Source: Flavimaricola marinus
GTDB lineage: Bacteria > Pseudomonadota > Alphaproteobacteria > Rhodobacterales > Rhodobacteraceae
Reading direction: 5' to 3'
DNA length: 64,000 nt
Assembly: GCF_900184895.1 (NCBI RefSeq)
Contig: NZ_FXZK01000001.1
Span: forward strand, 1,116,001 to 1,180,000
This document shows, piece after piece, positions 41,310 to 50,926 of the stretch (position 1 is its first letter; each line of letters opens with the position of its first letter). The position numbers and the translations under genes were made by a program. The notes under the pieces are model-generated. The model was not told the DNA's origin. It searched no databases and worked only from the letters and a program-made list of their open reading frames with translations.

Positions 41310-41390
41310 GCTCAGCGCCCTTTTATTCACACCTGTCAAGCCGAACATGCCCACCGGCCCGAGGGATAGGCAAGACCCGGTCACATCTCT

Positions 41391-41412
41391 TCATATTGGC
41401 AAATAAACTCAT
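41391..41412. repeat. TCATnTTGGCAAATAAACTCAT element, copy 1
   Basis: Twenty-one of 22 bases are identical to 53060-53081. A diverged copy (TTCATCTTGGCGAAAAAACTC) lies on the minus strand at 59082-59102. It is a short interspersed spacer motif of unknown role; here it is between two minus-strand genes. Confidence 0.55.
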
Positions 41413-41456
41413 CTTTTGGCGGAACAGCACCCACCCGGGGCGGGGGTTGTGATGGC

Positions 41457-43496
41457 TCAGCGCATCTCCACAAAGCTCTGGGCCGACCGGCCGGTGGCAT
41501 CGATCACTGTCAGCGCCGAGAAGCCAGCGCCGAGACTGTCCAAGACGGTTTCTCGGCTGCGCGTTCTGACCAGTGGGGCGCCATTCGCAAGCCAGGTGAA
41601 CGGGGCTATCCCGTCGCGCACTTTGACGGTCAGAACGTCGCCCTCCACGACCGCGCCATCGGGTGGAAACGCGATGGCCGGCGCGCCTACATTCGCCCGC
41701 TCCTGCGAAGAGCCAAAGCGCTGCAACGGCAACGGCAAGCGGTCGTTGCTGACCAACAGCGTCGCGGGCGGCGGCGGGGCCAAGGGTTCCACCGTGCCGA
41801 GCCGCGCAAACACATCGAATAAGACTGGCGCTGCCAAATCGCCGCCAAAGACGCCCGGCACGGGTGTGCCGTCCGCCCGCCCGAGCCAGACCCCGACGAC
41901 GTGCCTTCCATCGAAGCCCATGGCCCAAGCATCCCTGTGCCCATAGGACGTGCCGGTCTTGAAGGCGATCTCGGTGTCGATCACACCACTTGGACGTGGC
42001 GTTTGGCGCAGGATGTCGGCCACCTGCCACGCGGCCACGTCACCCATCACGACGCGAGGGACGAACCCAGGCGTCGGCGCGCTACCCCAATGTAAATCGA
42101 CCCGCGTGCCACCGTTGGCGATCGCCGCATAGAGCCCCACCATGTCCTCCAGTCGCAGCCCGACACCGCCCAATGCGACCGCAAGGCCGGGTCGGCCGCC
42201 GGGGATCACGGGTTCGGCGCCGCTGCGGCGCAGACCGGCAAGCAAGTGCTCCGGCCCCAAGGCTTGGGTCAGACTGACGGCGGGCAGGTTGAGCGACAGT
42301 TGCAGCGCCCGCCGCACCCGGATTTCGCCCCGCCACAGACCGTCGAAATTTTGCGGCCGATAGCCGTCAAAGTCAGTGGGCCGGTCGGCGATCATCGTCT
42401 CGGGATGCGCCAGCCCCCGGTCGAAGGCGAGGCCATAGACCAACGGCTTCAGCGTCGAACCGGGCGACCGCAGAGCCTGCGTCATATCGACAAACCCTTC
42501 ACGGGCGTCGACGACATATCCAGACGATCCGACCGAAGCGAGCACGTCGCCCGTGGTATGGTTCGCCACCATGATCGCCACCTGAAGCCGATCGCCATGC
42601 GGCGCAACGGCCGCCGCGGCCAGCGCCTCCAACCGGGCCTGAAGTCCCGCGTCGATGGTCAGGTCGTGACGCACTTCGAGCGGAGCCGCATATCGCGCTC
42701 TGTCGGCAAGATGCGCCGCGAGGATCGGGAAATCCCGCCGAACCGAAGGTGACGCTTCGGTCAAGGCTGCCTCGACGGTCTCGGCATCCAAGATCCCGTC
42801 CCGCAGCATCCGACGCAACACGCGATCACGCGCGGCGTGAGCGGCCTCAGGATCGCGGTCTGGCCGGCGCGAAAGCGGCGCTTGCGGGATTGCCACCAAC
42901 AAGGCCGATTCAGCGGGCGTCAGCCGTGCGGGTGGTTTCCCGAACCATGCGAACGTCGCTGCTCGCACGCCTTCGAGGTTGCCGCCAAACGGGGCGTGGT
43001 TGAGGTAAAGCGTCATGATCTGCTCTTTGCTCAACTGCCGTTCCAGCGCCCATGCCACCCGGATTTGCCGCAGTTTGCCCTGCCATCGCCCGGTCCCCGA
43101 ATTCTCAAGCAGCCGCGCCACCTGCATCGTCAGCGTTGAGCCGCCCGAAACCAGCCGCCCATAGCGAACGGCCTGAGCGAACACCCTGCTCATTGCGACG
43201 AAATCGACGCCGCCATGGGTCCAGAACCGCTTGTCCTCGTAGCGCACCAGCATGTCGACATAACCGGGATCGACCGCATCCAGCGTGACCGCCAATCGCC
43301 ATCGCCCCTCGGGCACGAGATAGGGGCGTAGCAGCTCTCCATTCCTGTCGCGCACCTCGACGGAGTGCTGGAACGCCAGCGGAGGCAGCACCGTCGCGCC
43401 GATGAACCGATCAAATGCGTCCCGCCCCAACGCCCCTGTCCAAAGGACGAGGGCAAGGGTCAGAAGCCAACGGCCGTATCGTCGGCTTCGGATCAC
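41457..43496 (-). CDS. pbpC: Penicillin-binding protein 1C
   Basis: The protein has 679 residues. It has a short cytoplasmic tail and one span (LLTLALVLWTGALGRDAF), then a glycosyltransferase-51 domain (YEDKRFWTHGGVDF; SGGSTLTMQVARLLE) and a transpeptidase domain with S-T-L-K in LRSPGSTLKPLVYGLAFD, SLN in LQLSLNLPAVS and KTGTSYGHRDAW. The C-terminal BiPBP_C domain ends in SFVEMR. Its ATG overlaps the alpha-2-macroglobulin gene by 4 nt. The pair is a well-known periplasmic defence/repair partnership: the macroglobulin traps proteases and PBP1C repairs the wall. Confidence 0.93.
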   Translation of the reverse strand: MIRSRRYGRWLLTLALVLWTGALGRDAFDRFIGATVLPPLAFQHSVEVRDRNGELLRPYLVPEGRWRLAVTLDAVDPGYVDMLVRYEDKRFWTHGGVDFVAMSRVFAQAVRYGRLVSGGSTLTMQVARLLENSGTGRWQGKLRQIRVAWALERQLSKEQIMTLYLNHAPFGGNLEGVRAATFAWFGKPPARLTPAESALLVAIPQAPLSRRPDRDPEAAHAARDRVLRRMLRDGILDAETVEAALTEASPSVRRDFPILAAHLADRARYAAPLEVRHDLTIDAGLQARLEALAAAAVAPHGDRLQVAIMVANHTTGDVLASVGSSGYVVDAREGFVDMTQALRSPGSTLKPLVYGLAFDRGLAHPETMIADRPTDFDGYRPQNFDGLWRGEIRVRRALQLSLNLPAVSLTQALGPEHLLAGLRRSGAEPVIPGGRPGLAVALGGVGLRLEDMVGLYAAIANGGTRVDLHWGSAPTPGFVPRVVMGDVAAWQVADILRQTPRPSGVIDTEIAFKTGTSYGHRDAWAMGFDGRHVVGVWLGRADGTPVPGVFGGDLAAPVLFDVFARLGTVEPLAPPPPATLLVSNDRLPLPLQRFGSSQERANVGAPAIAFPPDGAVVEGDVLTVKVRDGIAPFTWLANGAPLVRTRSRETVLDSLGAGFSALTVIDATGRSAQSFVEMR

Positions 43497-46400
43497 TCGG
43501 TCACCGAGATCTGGCCAGTGTCCGTGTTGGCGCGCATCTGCGGCCGATACATGTCTTCTACGCTCGCCGCAGGATGGCGGAAGCTACCCGGTGACACCGC
43601 GCGCACCACATAGGCCAATTGGAACGAGGCGTCGGAGCGCCAATTGACGGCCGCCAAGAACCGATCCTGCCGGAATTCGGCATTCTCGCCGCGCACAGGG
43701 TCAAGCCACTCCAGCGCCCGGATATCGCCACCGCGCAGCAAGTTCGGATTGTCGATCTCGAACCCGGCGGGCAGCGGATCGTCGACCATCAAACGGGCTT
43801 CCTGTCGCCCAAAGGGCTGCACCGTCAACACGGTGACAAGGCGAGTGCCGACCGGCACACCGTCGGGCGAAGTCGTCTCGCCGTCCATCGTGTAATAGTC
43901 GCGCCTGATGCTGAAACCGTTGCCCCCTGCAGGCTCTGGTTCGAGCGGCACGCCAAAGGTCGTGACAGTCAACTCCGTCGGTTTGCCGCCGGTGTTTGCC
44001 ACGTTGATCGGTGCAGCACGGGCGGACGCGTCACGCAACCGGACGAGTGGGCCGTCCGGTGCGACGCCGTTGATCGTCAGCCCGGTATCTCGGATGTCGT
44101 CAATCAGTGCATCGGCGGCCAGAAGTGTCCAGACGGCCTCTTGAGTCGAAACCCGGTCGCCCGCGCGCGCAAGCCGGGTCGACAGGAGATCGGCATCGAC
44201 GACCGCGCTGCCCGCCTCGACGGCCAGCGCCAGAACGGCGGCGTTGTCGCGCCGAACAGATCCATAGTCAGACCGCCAGACAGAGGCTTCCCGATCATCC
44301 GGGATCGTGGAGATCCTCAAGACTGCTCGGCGGAACATCGCATCGGCCCGCTCCTGATCGCCATAGAACGCCAGAGCCGCCCCGAGTTGCGCCGCCGCAA
44401 GCGGGGTGGTGAAGGCATCCGCCCGTTCATCGACGTAGTAGCGCAAATCGCCGATTGCAGCCGCCCCTTCACGGGCCAGCACCATCAACGCATAGGCGAT
44501 ATCCTGACCGCCGGATTCAAAGTCGGGGGCATAGTTCACCCGGTTGCGCAGGTTGTCTATCGCGGAGTCAAACGCACGATCCGGCACTGTGTGTCCGCGC
44601 GCCCGTGCACGGCTCAGGAAATCAGTGACATAGGCGTCAAGCCACAGGTCTCCGGAATAGGGGCCCCAGAGGCCAAAGGCGCCGTTCGCGGCCTGATTGC
44701 CCAGCACCGCCTGAATGGCCTCGGTAATCCGCTGTTCGATCTCGTCGCCGTCGGCAAGGCCCATCGCCTGAGCCACGTCGTTGAAGTAGATGAGAGGCAG
44801 CGCCCGGCTGGTGATCTGTTCCGTGCAGCCGTAAGGATAGCGGTTGAGCGCCTCCAACAGGCCGGGGGCGTCGAACCGGGCAAGCGGCCCGATGGAAAGC
44901 GTGGCCGAGCCTGATCCGGGCGAGAATCCCGCGAAGACCTGATCGTCGAACGTGAACGTCGAACCCGCCGCGAGCGTGAACCGCGAGGTGCGCGATACCT
45001 CGGGATCGTTGAGCATGACGGGAACGGTAAGCACCTTTTCCAATTCTCGGCCATCCGGCGTGGTCAGGGATACGGTGATTTCATGGAGTCCGATCTCATC
45101 GGCCACAAAAGGCACCCGGTAAGTCTGCTTTGCACCCTCCGCCAGTTCGAAGCTGCTCGGCACGACCTGATTGAAGATCGACAGTCCATCGGCACTGACG
45201 ACTAGTTGCATGGTGCCGGCAGGCCCATCCGCATGGACGATTTCAAGCAGCATTCGACTGCTGTCCCCCGGCGCCATGAAACGCGGCACGCTGGCCGTCA
45301 CCACCACCGGGTCACGCACCAACACATCGGCTTCGGCCTGACCAACGGCCTGACCGGACCATGCCACCGCCATCAGACGGACCGTGCCGTTGAACGAGGG
45401 CAGGTCAAAAGTGACTTCGGCGCGGCCATCCGGCCCAATCTCGATCGGTCCGGAGAAGTAGGACACCAGCTCCTCGGTTGGTGGCGGCGCGTTCTGGCCG
45501 CTGTTGGCCTGCGCATCCCCACCAGAGCGGACGGTGCCCATTGCGCCGTTCATCCCGTCGATGAGCCGCCCATAGATGTCGCGCAACTCGACGCCCAATT
45601 TGCGTTGCCCGAAGTAATGCCCCTCGGGATCGGGGCTTTCAAACCCTGTGATGTTGAGGATCCCGACGTCGACCGCAGCTAGGGTGACATAAGCCTGATC
45701 CGTCGCGCCTTCGACCTGCATCTGCACGGTCAGCGGGCCACGCGGCGCGACGTCGGCGTTCCAATCAAGGCTTAGGGACAACTGCTTGTCACCCGGATCA
45801 ACCGGGGCGTAAGCAAGGCCCATTGAGCGCGCTGGGTTGCGGTCTTGCCCCACGTCCATCGGTCGAATGACAGACGCCGTGACATAGGCACCTGCGCCCC
45901 ACTCCTCGGTCACTGGCAAAGGAATGATGTTTTCACCTTCGCTCACTTCGACCGCCTCGATCGAGACGACCCGATTGGTCATCACAGTGACTATGGCGGT
46001 GCCTGCATAGCGCGGGACGATGCGGAAATTCGCCGTATCACCAATGGCGTAGTTCTCGGCGTCCAGAGAGGCTTCGAGCAGATCCGGCGTCGTGCCCGCG
46101 TCGGCTGGGGCATACCACCCTGCATAGAAGGTATCTGATGCAGCGATATACGCGCCGTCGGTTCGTTCGACGACAATCTCGTATTGGCCCCACTCAACCG
46201 GAGCGGACACCTCGACAGGCGTTGCCCCGAGCGCGACCGAGCCGGTAGCGATCCGGGTGCGCGTCGTCGTCGGCTCCCAGTTCCAGTCGCCGTATAGCTG
46301 ATACCACTGGTAGGTCGTGCGCAGGCGGTTGATCGTCCATTGAACCTGCATCGGCTCTGCCGTGAGATCGGGGCTCAAGCCGATGAGGCTGAAGCTGGCA

Positions 46401-48922
46401 TTGCCGCCTTCGGGGATCACATCCTCGGCTGCAGGGCGAATGCCGATCATTGCCATGTCGGGGCGAACCGGCACGGTCAGGCTGCGCTCGACGGGACGGC
46501 CAGAGCCTTCGGTCAGCCGAAGGGTCGCGACGGCCTCAAGCGGTTGGGACGCCCCTCCGAAGACCTCGGGCAAGTCCAATCCGACGATCGCGCTACCATC
46601 GGAATCGGTTCGGGATGCGCCGGAAATGCCCGCAAGTTGTGCTTCGAACCGCTCGTCATGGCGACCAAAGACAAAGCCCGGCCAAGCGTCCACACCATTT
46701 GCCGCGCGTAGCAATACCTCGCCCTCAATCGGCAGATCAGGGGCGGGGGGGCCAAACAGGTAGTTGGCCGCGACAGCGATCGCCGAAGGCTGGCCCAGGC
46801 GTAGGAACGGCTCTGTGACCATGTCGAAATCGATGCGTTCCGGCAAGAAATCTTCCACCAGAACCGACGCCGTCGCCAATGGCGGCGCATCGACATCGGC
46901 GAGGACGTCGATCTTCCAGGATCCGCGCGGTGCGGTGCCGACCGTCGCCAGGGCAAAGACGTGCCCGCCCGCGCTGTCGTCTGTGCTGCTGATGCGGCTA
47001 TATTCGACGCCGTCAGGCCGGCTGAGGATCGCCGTCAGAGGCACGCCGGGCAAAGCCCGCGCCTTCGCGTCACGCATCAGGGCGGTCGCCCAAATCGTCT
47101 CTCCCGCCCGATAGGCACCCCTGTCGGTCGTCAGAAAGACATCGATCGGCGGCGCAGGCTCTCTTCCTTCGACCCCCCTGTCGGACAGATCGAATGCCGG
47201 CTCGGTCAGCGACAGGAACGCAAGATCGTCCGGTCCGTTCCGGACAGTCACCAACCCCGGCGCCGAGGATCCGGTGCCGCGCGATAGCCCGGCATCGAAA
47301 CGGGCTAGTCCCGTCGCGTCTGTCTCTACGGTCCCAAGCACGCTATTGGCCCGAGACAAAAGCTGAACCTCTGCGCCTTCGACCGCCGTCGCATCGCCAA
47401 GGCTACGCACCACGACGGTCAAACCGTCGACGCCCTGCATCGTCGCGATCCCCAAATCCGACAACACGAACCACTGGGTCGCAGGCGGGTTGTCATCCCG
47501 ATCGGCGCCAGGAACCGAGGCCTGAAGGACATAGACGCCCGCCTGTTGATCAGCCAACGCCTCAGACAAGGGCACCCGAGTCAGGCTGTCCTGATTCAGC
47601 TCACCCTGAACCTGCGCGGTCCCCGTCCAGAACACCTCGCCGATCTGGTCGGTGAAAAAGCTCTCCTGCCACGCATAGAGGGGGCTGGCGAAGAGATCCT
47701 CCTGCATCGACCGCAGGATATTCCGGTCGCTCATCCGGGCCAGAGACAGCTCGACTGTCTCGAGGTTCACCGTCTCCAACGGCACCGCAATGTCACCCAT
47801 CCGAGGCAGCACATAGGCGCGGCTGACAAACCGCGCTGACGGCGTCCGGTCCCGGACATAGAGCGACAGTTCGACGGCCCGAACGAGCGTCTCGCCACTC
47901 TCGGCGGGGAGACCCTCGCGCATGACGACACGGTAACGCTCGCCATGCTGAACCCCGTCGATGCAAAGCTGGTCGCCGTTGACAGACACGGCCAGCCGCG
48001 GATCGGGAAGCTGCACATAGGTGGCGTAGTCGACGCCGGCCTGCACCAACGGCTCCGAGAAAAGCGCACAGATCCGGGGTGTTGCGCTATCGCTCTGCAC
48101 ATCCGTATCGGCAACTCGAAAGCCGTAGAGCCCGATCGCGCGCTCGAGCGCGGCCTCGGTATCGCGGCGCGGCGCGATGTCCTGAGCCAACCGCAAGGCC
48201 GGGATGGTCAGGCGACCGCGCTGCTTGGCTTCGAGGCTCAGAGCCATCTCGCCGAGAATCGAGGCCTGTGCCCCGGCGCTCTCCGCCCGAAGGTAGGCAT
48301 TGATGATTGCCGGCAAGGAATTGTTGCGCGCAGCGTTCACATCGGCCGAATTGTTACCTGTGACGATCCGCCCAAGGCGACCATACTCGAGCCAAAGGTC
48401 GGACCTGTCCGTCAGGCTGACCGCCGCCCCGGTAAACCGAAATGCGCCAAGGGTATCGCCCCGTCCCCGAGCTTGATCGGCCGCGGCCAGAAGGGCGCCG
48501 GCCGAAAACTCGTCCGCAGCATGCAGACGGCCAATTCCACCTGCAAGACTACGGGCCGCCGAGATGTCCGCATCGGCCAGAAACGCCAGATCGGCCAGCC
48601 GCGTCGCTGCCAGATTCCGCACGGCCGGCGGGGTCCGGATCACTCGGCCTGAAATCGCACCCGAGTAAGCCTCGACGACACCGGTATCGACCTTCGGAAA
48701 GCACGCGTTCGAGCGTTGGTTGAACGTAAATGCGGTGCATTGGCCGTTGGAAAGGCAGGCGTTCTGGCAAGCGTCCAAAGTGGTGTCGAAGATGGCCGAT
48801 ATGTCACCGCCCGGATAGTCGACGTCACGGGAGATGACGAAACGCGCGTCCGGTGTCGCCTCTTGTCCGGTGGCAATGGACCCAATCAGGGCCAAAAAAA
48901 CAACGGCGATCAATCTGTGCAT
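43493..48922 (-). CDS. Bacterial alpha-2-macroglobulin with PAN/Apple domain
   Basis: The protein has 1809 residues from the ATG at 48922 (AAGGGA upstream). Signal peptide MHRLIAVVFLALIGSIATG without a lipobox Cys, so it is probably soluble or anchored otherwise. Residues 25-110 form a PAN/Apple-like Cys domain (DISAIFDTTLDACQNACLSNGQCTAFTFN). Macroglobulin MG domains follow, then an A2M core (VSYFSGPIEIGPDGRAEVTFDLPSFNGTVRLMAVAWS). The thioester GCTEQ is in RYPYGCTEQITSR near residue 1365, and a toroid of helices follows. It traps proteases that attack the envelope. The thioester is intact, so covalent trapping is expected. Confidence 0.92.
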   Translation of the reverse strand: MHRLIAVVFLALIGSIATGQEATPDARFVISRDVDYPGGDISAIFDTTLDACQNACLSNGQCTAFTFNQRSNACFPKVDTGVVEAYSGAISGRVIRTPPAVRNLAATRLADLAFLADADISAARSLAGGIGRLHAADEFSAGALLAAADQARGRGDTLGAFRFTGAAVSLTDRSDLWLEYGRLGRIVTGNNSADVNAARNNSLPAIINAYLRAESAGAQASILGEMALSLEAKQRGRLTIPALRLAQDIAPRRDTEAALERAIGLYGFRVADTDVQSDSATPRICALFSEPLVQAGVDYATYVQLPDPRLAVSVNGDQLCIDGVQHGERYRVVMREGLPAESGETLVRAVELSLYVRDRTPSARFVSRAYVLPRMGDIAVPLETVNLETVELSLARMSDRNILRSMQEDLFASPLYAWQESFFTDQIGEVFWTGTAQVQGELNQDSLTRVPLSEALADQQAGVYVLQASVPGADRDDNPPATQWFVLSDLGIATMQGVDGLTVVVRSLGDATAVEGAEVQLLSRANSVLGTVETDATGLARFDAGLSRGTGSSAPGLVTVRNGPDDLAFLSLTEPAFDLSDRGVEGREPAPPIDVFLTTDRGAYRAGETIWATALMRDAKARALPGVPLTAILSRPDGVEYSRISSTDDSAGGHVFALATVGTAPRGSWKIDVLADVDAPPLATASVLVEDFLPERIDFDMVTEPFLRLGQPSAIAVAANYLFGPPAPDLPIEGEVLLRAANGVDAWPGFVFGRHDERFEAQLAGISGASRTDSDGSAIVGLDLPEVFGGASQPLEAVATLRLTEGSGRPVERSLTVPVRPDMAMIGIRPAAEDVIPEGGNASFSLIGLSPDLTAEPMQVQWTINRLRTTYQWYQLYGDWNWEPTTTRTRIATGSVALGATPVEVSAPVEWGQYEIVVERTDGAYIAASDTFYAGWYAPADAGTTPDLLEASLDAENYAIGDTANFRIVPRYAGTAIVTVMTNRVVSIEAVEVSEGENIIPLPVTEEWGAGAYVTASVIRPMDVGQDRNPARSMGLAYAPVDPGDKQLSLSLDWNADVAPRGPLTVQMQVEGATDQAYVTLAAVDVGILNITGFESPDPEGHYFGQRKLGVELRDIYGRLIDGMNGAMGTVRSGGDAQANSGQNAPPPTEELVSYFSGPIEIGPDGRAEVTFDLPSFNGTVRLMAVAWSGQAVGQAEADVLVRDPVVVTASVPRFMAPGDSSRMLLEIVHADGPAGTMQLVVSADGLSIFNQVVPSSFELAEGAKQTYRVPFVADEIGLHEITVSLTTPDGRELEKVLTVPVMLNDPEVSRTSRFTLAAGSTFTFDDQVFAGFSPGSGSATLSIGPLARFDAPGLLEALNRYPYGCTEQITSRALPLIYFNDVAQAMGLADGDEIEQRITEAIQAVLGNQAANGAFGLWGPYSGDLWLDAYVTDFLSRARARGHTVPDRAFDSAIDNLRNRVNYAPDFESGGQDIAYALMVLAREGAAAIGDLRYYVDERADAFTTPLAAAQLGAALAFYGDQERADAMFRRAVLRISTIPDDREASVWRSDYGSVRRDNAAVLALAVEAGSAVVDADLLSTRLARAGDRVSTQEAVWTLLAADALIDDIRDTGLTINGVAPDGPLVRLRDASARAAPINVANTGGKPTELTVTTFGVPLEPEPAGGNGFSIRRDYYTMDGETTSPDGVPVGTRLVTVLTVQPFGRQEARLMVDDPLPAGFEIDNPNLLRGGDIRALEWLDPVRGENAEFRQDRFLAAVNWRSDASFQLAYVVRAVSPGSFRHPAASVEDMYRPQMRANTDTGQISVTE

Positions 48923-49017
48923 CGGTAGAAATCCCTTTGGGCCGGAATGGGCAAAGGGTCGCACACCGAATACAGTCAGATCAACGTCGCAGTTGTGCAG
49001 ATTGTGGCGGGTTTTCC

Positions 49018-49803
49018 TTACTTTCCCTCAGATGGCTCGGGATAATCGCGCAGAAAAACCCAAGCATCGTCGCCACTTAGATCGGCATCGAAGGCATATC
49101 CACCGGCCGAGAAATCCTTGATCGCCTCGGCGTCGACCAATCGGTTCTGCGTGATGAACCGGGCCATCGCGCCACGCGCCCGCTTGGCAAAGAAGCTGAC
49201 GATCCGGGGTCTGCCCTCTTTCACCTCCATGAATTGCGGCGTGATGACGCGCAATTTCAAGGACTTGCGATCTGCCGCCTTGAAGTATTCCTCGGACGCG
49301 CAATTGATCAGAGTGTCCGTTCCAAGCGCCTGCGCCTGATCGCGGAGGGCCTTGGCAATCTGATCGCCCCAATAGTCGTAAAGCGTTGATCCTCTTCGGG
49401 TTTTCAAGCGACTCCCCATCTCAAGCCGATAGGGTTGGATGGCATCGAGCGGACGCAGCAACCCATAGAGCCCCGACAGGATCCGCAGGTGGTCCTGCGC
49501 CCATTGCAGGTCTTCGGGCTCCAGCGTCTTGGCCTCAAGCCCTTGATATGTATCACCATTAAAGATGAACGCAGCCGGGCGCACGGCCTCGGCATCAGGT
49601 TCTGCCGCAAAGGCGCGAAAGCGATCCCGGTTCAGCCGGGCGAGGTCGTCGGATATGCCCATCAACGACTTCAACCCGCCAAGTGTCAGATTTTTAGCGG
49701 TTTTTGACAAACGGACAGCGTCGTCCTGCCACGCGGGCCGAGTGGCTGGTACTGCGACGGGCGATAGATCGAGCGACTTGGCTGGCGAAATCACGGTGAG
49801 CAT
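49018..49803 (-). CDS. yaaA: Peroxide stress protein YaaA
   Basis: The protein has 261 residues from the ATG at 49803 (AAGGA upstream); longer readings lack a ribosome site. Family start MLTVISPAKSLDLSP, with FNGDTYQGLEAKTL, ILSGLYGLLRPLDAIQPYRLEMG, NCASEEYFKA, FMEVKEGRPRIVSFFAKRARGAMARFI and GGYAFDADLS. YaaA lowers free iron and DNA damage during hydrogen peroxide stress and has a helix-hairpin-helix DNA-binding fold. The 268-nt upstream spacer carries the four-unit 11-bp repeat. Confidence 0.93.
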   Translation of the reverse strand: MLTVISPAKSLDLSPVAVPATRPAWQDDAVRLSKTAKNLTLGGLKSLMGISDDLARLNRDRFRAFAAEPDAEAVRPAAFIFNGDTYQGLEAKTLEPEDLQWAQDHLRILSGLYGLLRPLDAIQPYRLEMGSRLKTRRGSTLYDYWGDQIAKALRDQAQALGTDTLINCASEEYFKAADRKSLKLRVITPQFMEVKEGRPRIVSFFAKRARGAMARFITQNRLVDAEAIKDFSAGGYAFDADLSGDDAWVFLRDYPEPSEGK

Positions 49804-49890
49804 GGGCATCCTTCGGGTTGTTCCTGTGGGGATGTAGCGGGCCTCGGGGGCTAGGGCAAATCGCAGACCGTCAAAATCGCGAATCAATAG

Positions 49891-49949
49891 GTTAACCGCC
49901 CGAAACAAGCTGCGGTATGACGTCGGTACCACGTCGGTATGGCGTAGGT
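49891..49949. repeat. Four 11-bp-phased ACCGACG units followed by GTTAACC, inverse copy
   Basis: Read on the minus strand, units start at 49949 (ACCTACG), 49938 and 49927 (both ACCGACG) and 49916 (ACCGCAG), exactly 11 bp apart. GTTAACC follows, with GTTAAC at 49891-49896, then a TATTGATTCGCGA stretch. The locus at 32908-32977 has the same order and also continues with ATCGAGTCGCGA. The yaaA start is about 90 nt downstream. The rest of 49804-50071 shows no gene. Confidence 0.6.
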
Positions 49950-50071
49950 GTCGTTCTCGGGATCGGCCCCGTTAACGGCCCGCACCACAAACCTTGCCGA
50001 AGTGTTGAAGAAGCACCGGCGACACATGCGCCAATCGCCCGGAACGGGCATATCGCATGCGCCGAAGGCGC

Positions 50072-50926
50072 TCATTTTGGTAGCGGTCTGGTCGGAAATG
50101 TTCCGAGTTCTTCGATCTTGTAGCCGCGCGGGTAGCTCGGTCGTTTGATGCGGGTGTGGAGGTGCGGGCGGCGTCGGTCCGGCAGAAGCCTCAGTGCGCC
50201 GGCCCGCAGCCGCATCGCCCCCTTCAGCAAGCCGCGCAACCAGCCCGGTGCGGCATCGAACCCCATCGCCTGCAACAAAGGGGCATCCATGAACGCATGT
50301 GCCGCCGGCCGTCCCAACGGAATGAGAGCCTTGGGCAAATAGAACGACAGCAAAAGATCACGGGTCACCGCGCCAATTCTGGCGTTGCTCTCGGCATAGG
50401 CAAATTGCCGGGCCTCATATTGTCGGTTGAACGCCTCGAACGCATCCCGGTCTTCGGGGATTTCCAGAATGCCCATGGCATGGCCCAGCGCCCTGTAATG
50501 CGCCCAGATCGCCGCTTTCTCGTGCTCGGTCAGCGCCCGTTTGCCATAGCTGTCCAGCCATCGCTCCGGCTCGAACACGAAGGTCGACAAGACATAGAGC
50601 ATGTCATCGTTGCTGATCCTGTACGCGCCGTGCATCGCGTTCATCCGGGCAAGGGCGGCTTGACCACGATCGCTGTCCAATCCGTTCTCGGTGATCTCCG
50701 ACAGGATCAGTTCGGTATCGTCATAGCGCTTGCGCGTATCGCTCTCGAACGCTCCGATCTTGGCCAAGAGCCCCGAAATCGACGGCACGGCATAGGTCCG
50801 AAACAGGGCAAACTCCAACGCCCGCTCGATATCCCATGCGAATTCGCATGATCCCAGAAGGTGCACGATCCGGGTCGCGTCGGCCTCACTGTCCAGCGCG
50901 GCAATCTCGCGCGCCCAGCGCCCCAT
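50072..50926 (-). CDS. Oxygenase MpaB-family protein
   Basis: The protein has 284 residues of the DUF2236/MpaB family. ALEFALFRTYAVPSISGLLAKIGAFE and RKRYDDTELILSEITENGLDSDRGQAALARMNAMHGAYRISNDDMLYVLSTFVFEPERWLDSYG fit the haem-binding latex-clearing/MpaB-like helical fold. ERW and the following GWRxL-like helix are family words. The gene begins directly after recQ with no gap, so it is co-transcribed. Its substrate is unknown; MpaB itself acts in mycophenolic acid synthesis in fungi. Confidence 0.82.
   Translation of the reverse strand: MGRWAREIAALDSEADATRIVHLLGSCEFAWDIERALEFALFRTYAVPSISGLLAKIGAFESDTRKRYDDTELILSEITENGLDSDRGQAALARMNAMHGAYRISNDDMLYVLSTFVFEPERWLDSYGKRALTEHEKAAIWAHYRALGHAMGILEIPEDRDAFEAFNRQYEARQFAYAESNARIGAVTRDLLLSFYLPKALIPLGRPAAHAFMDAPLLQAMGFDAAPGWLRGLLKGAMRLRAGALRLLPDRRRPHLHTRIKRPSYPRGYKIEELGTFPTRPLPK

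Noticed and set aside
43619-44914. 431-codon plus-strand frame opposite the macroglobulin gene
   Set aside because: Shadow of a well-supported gene.
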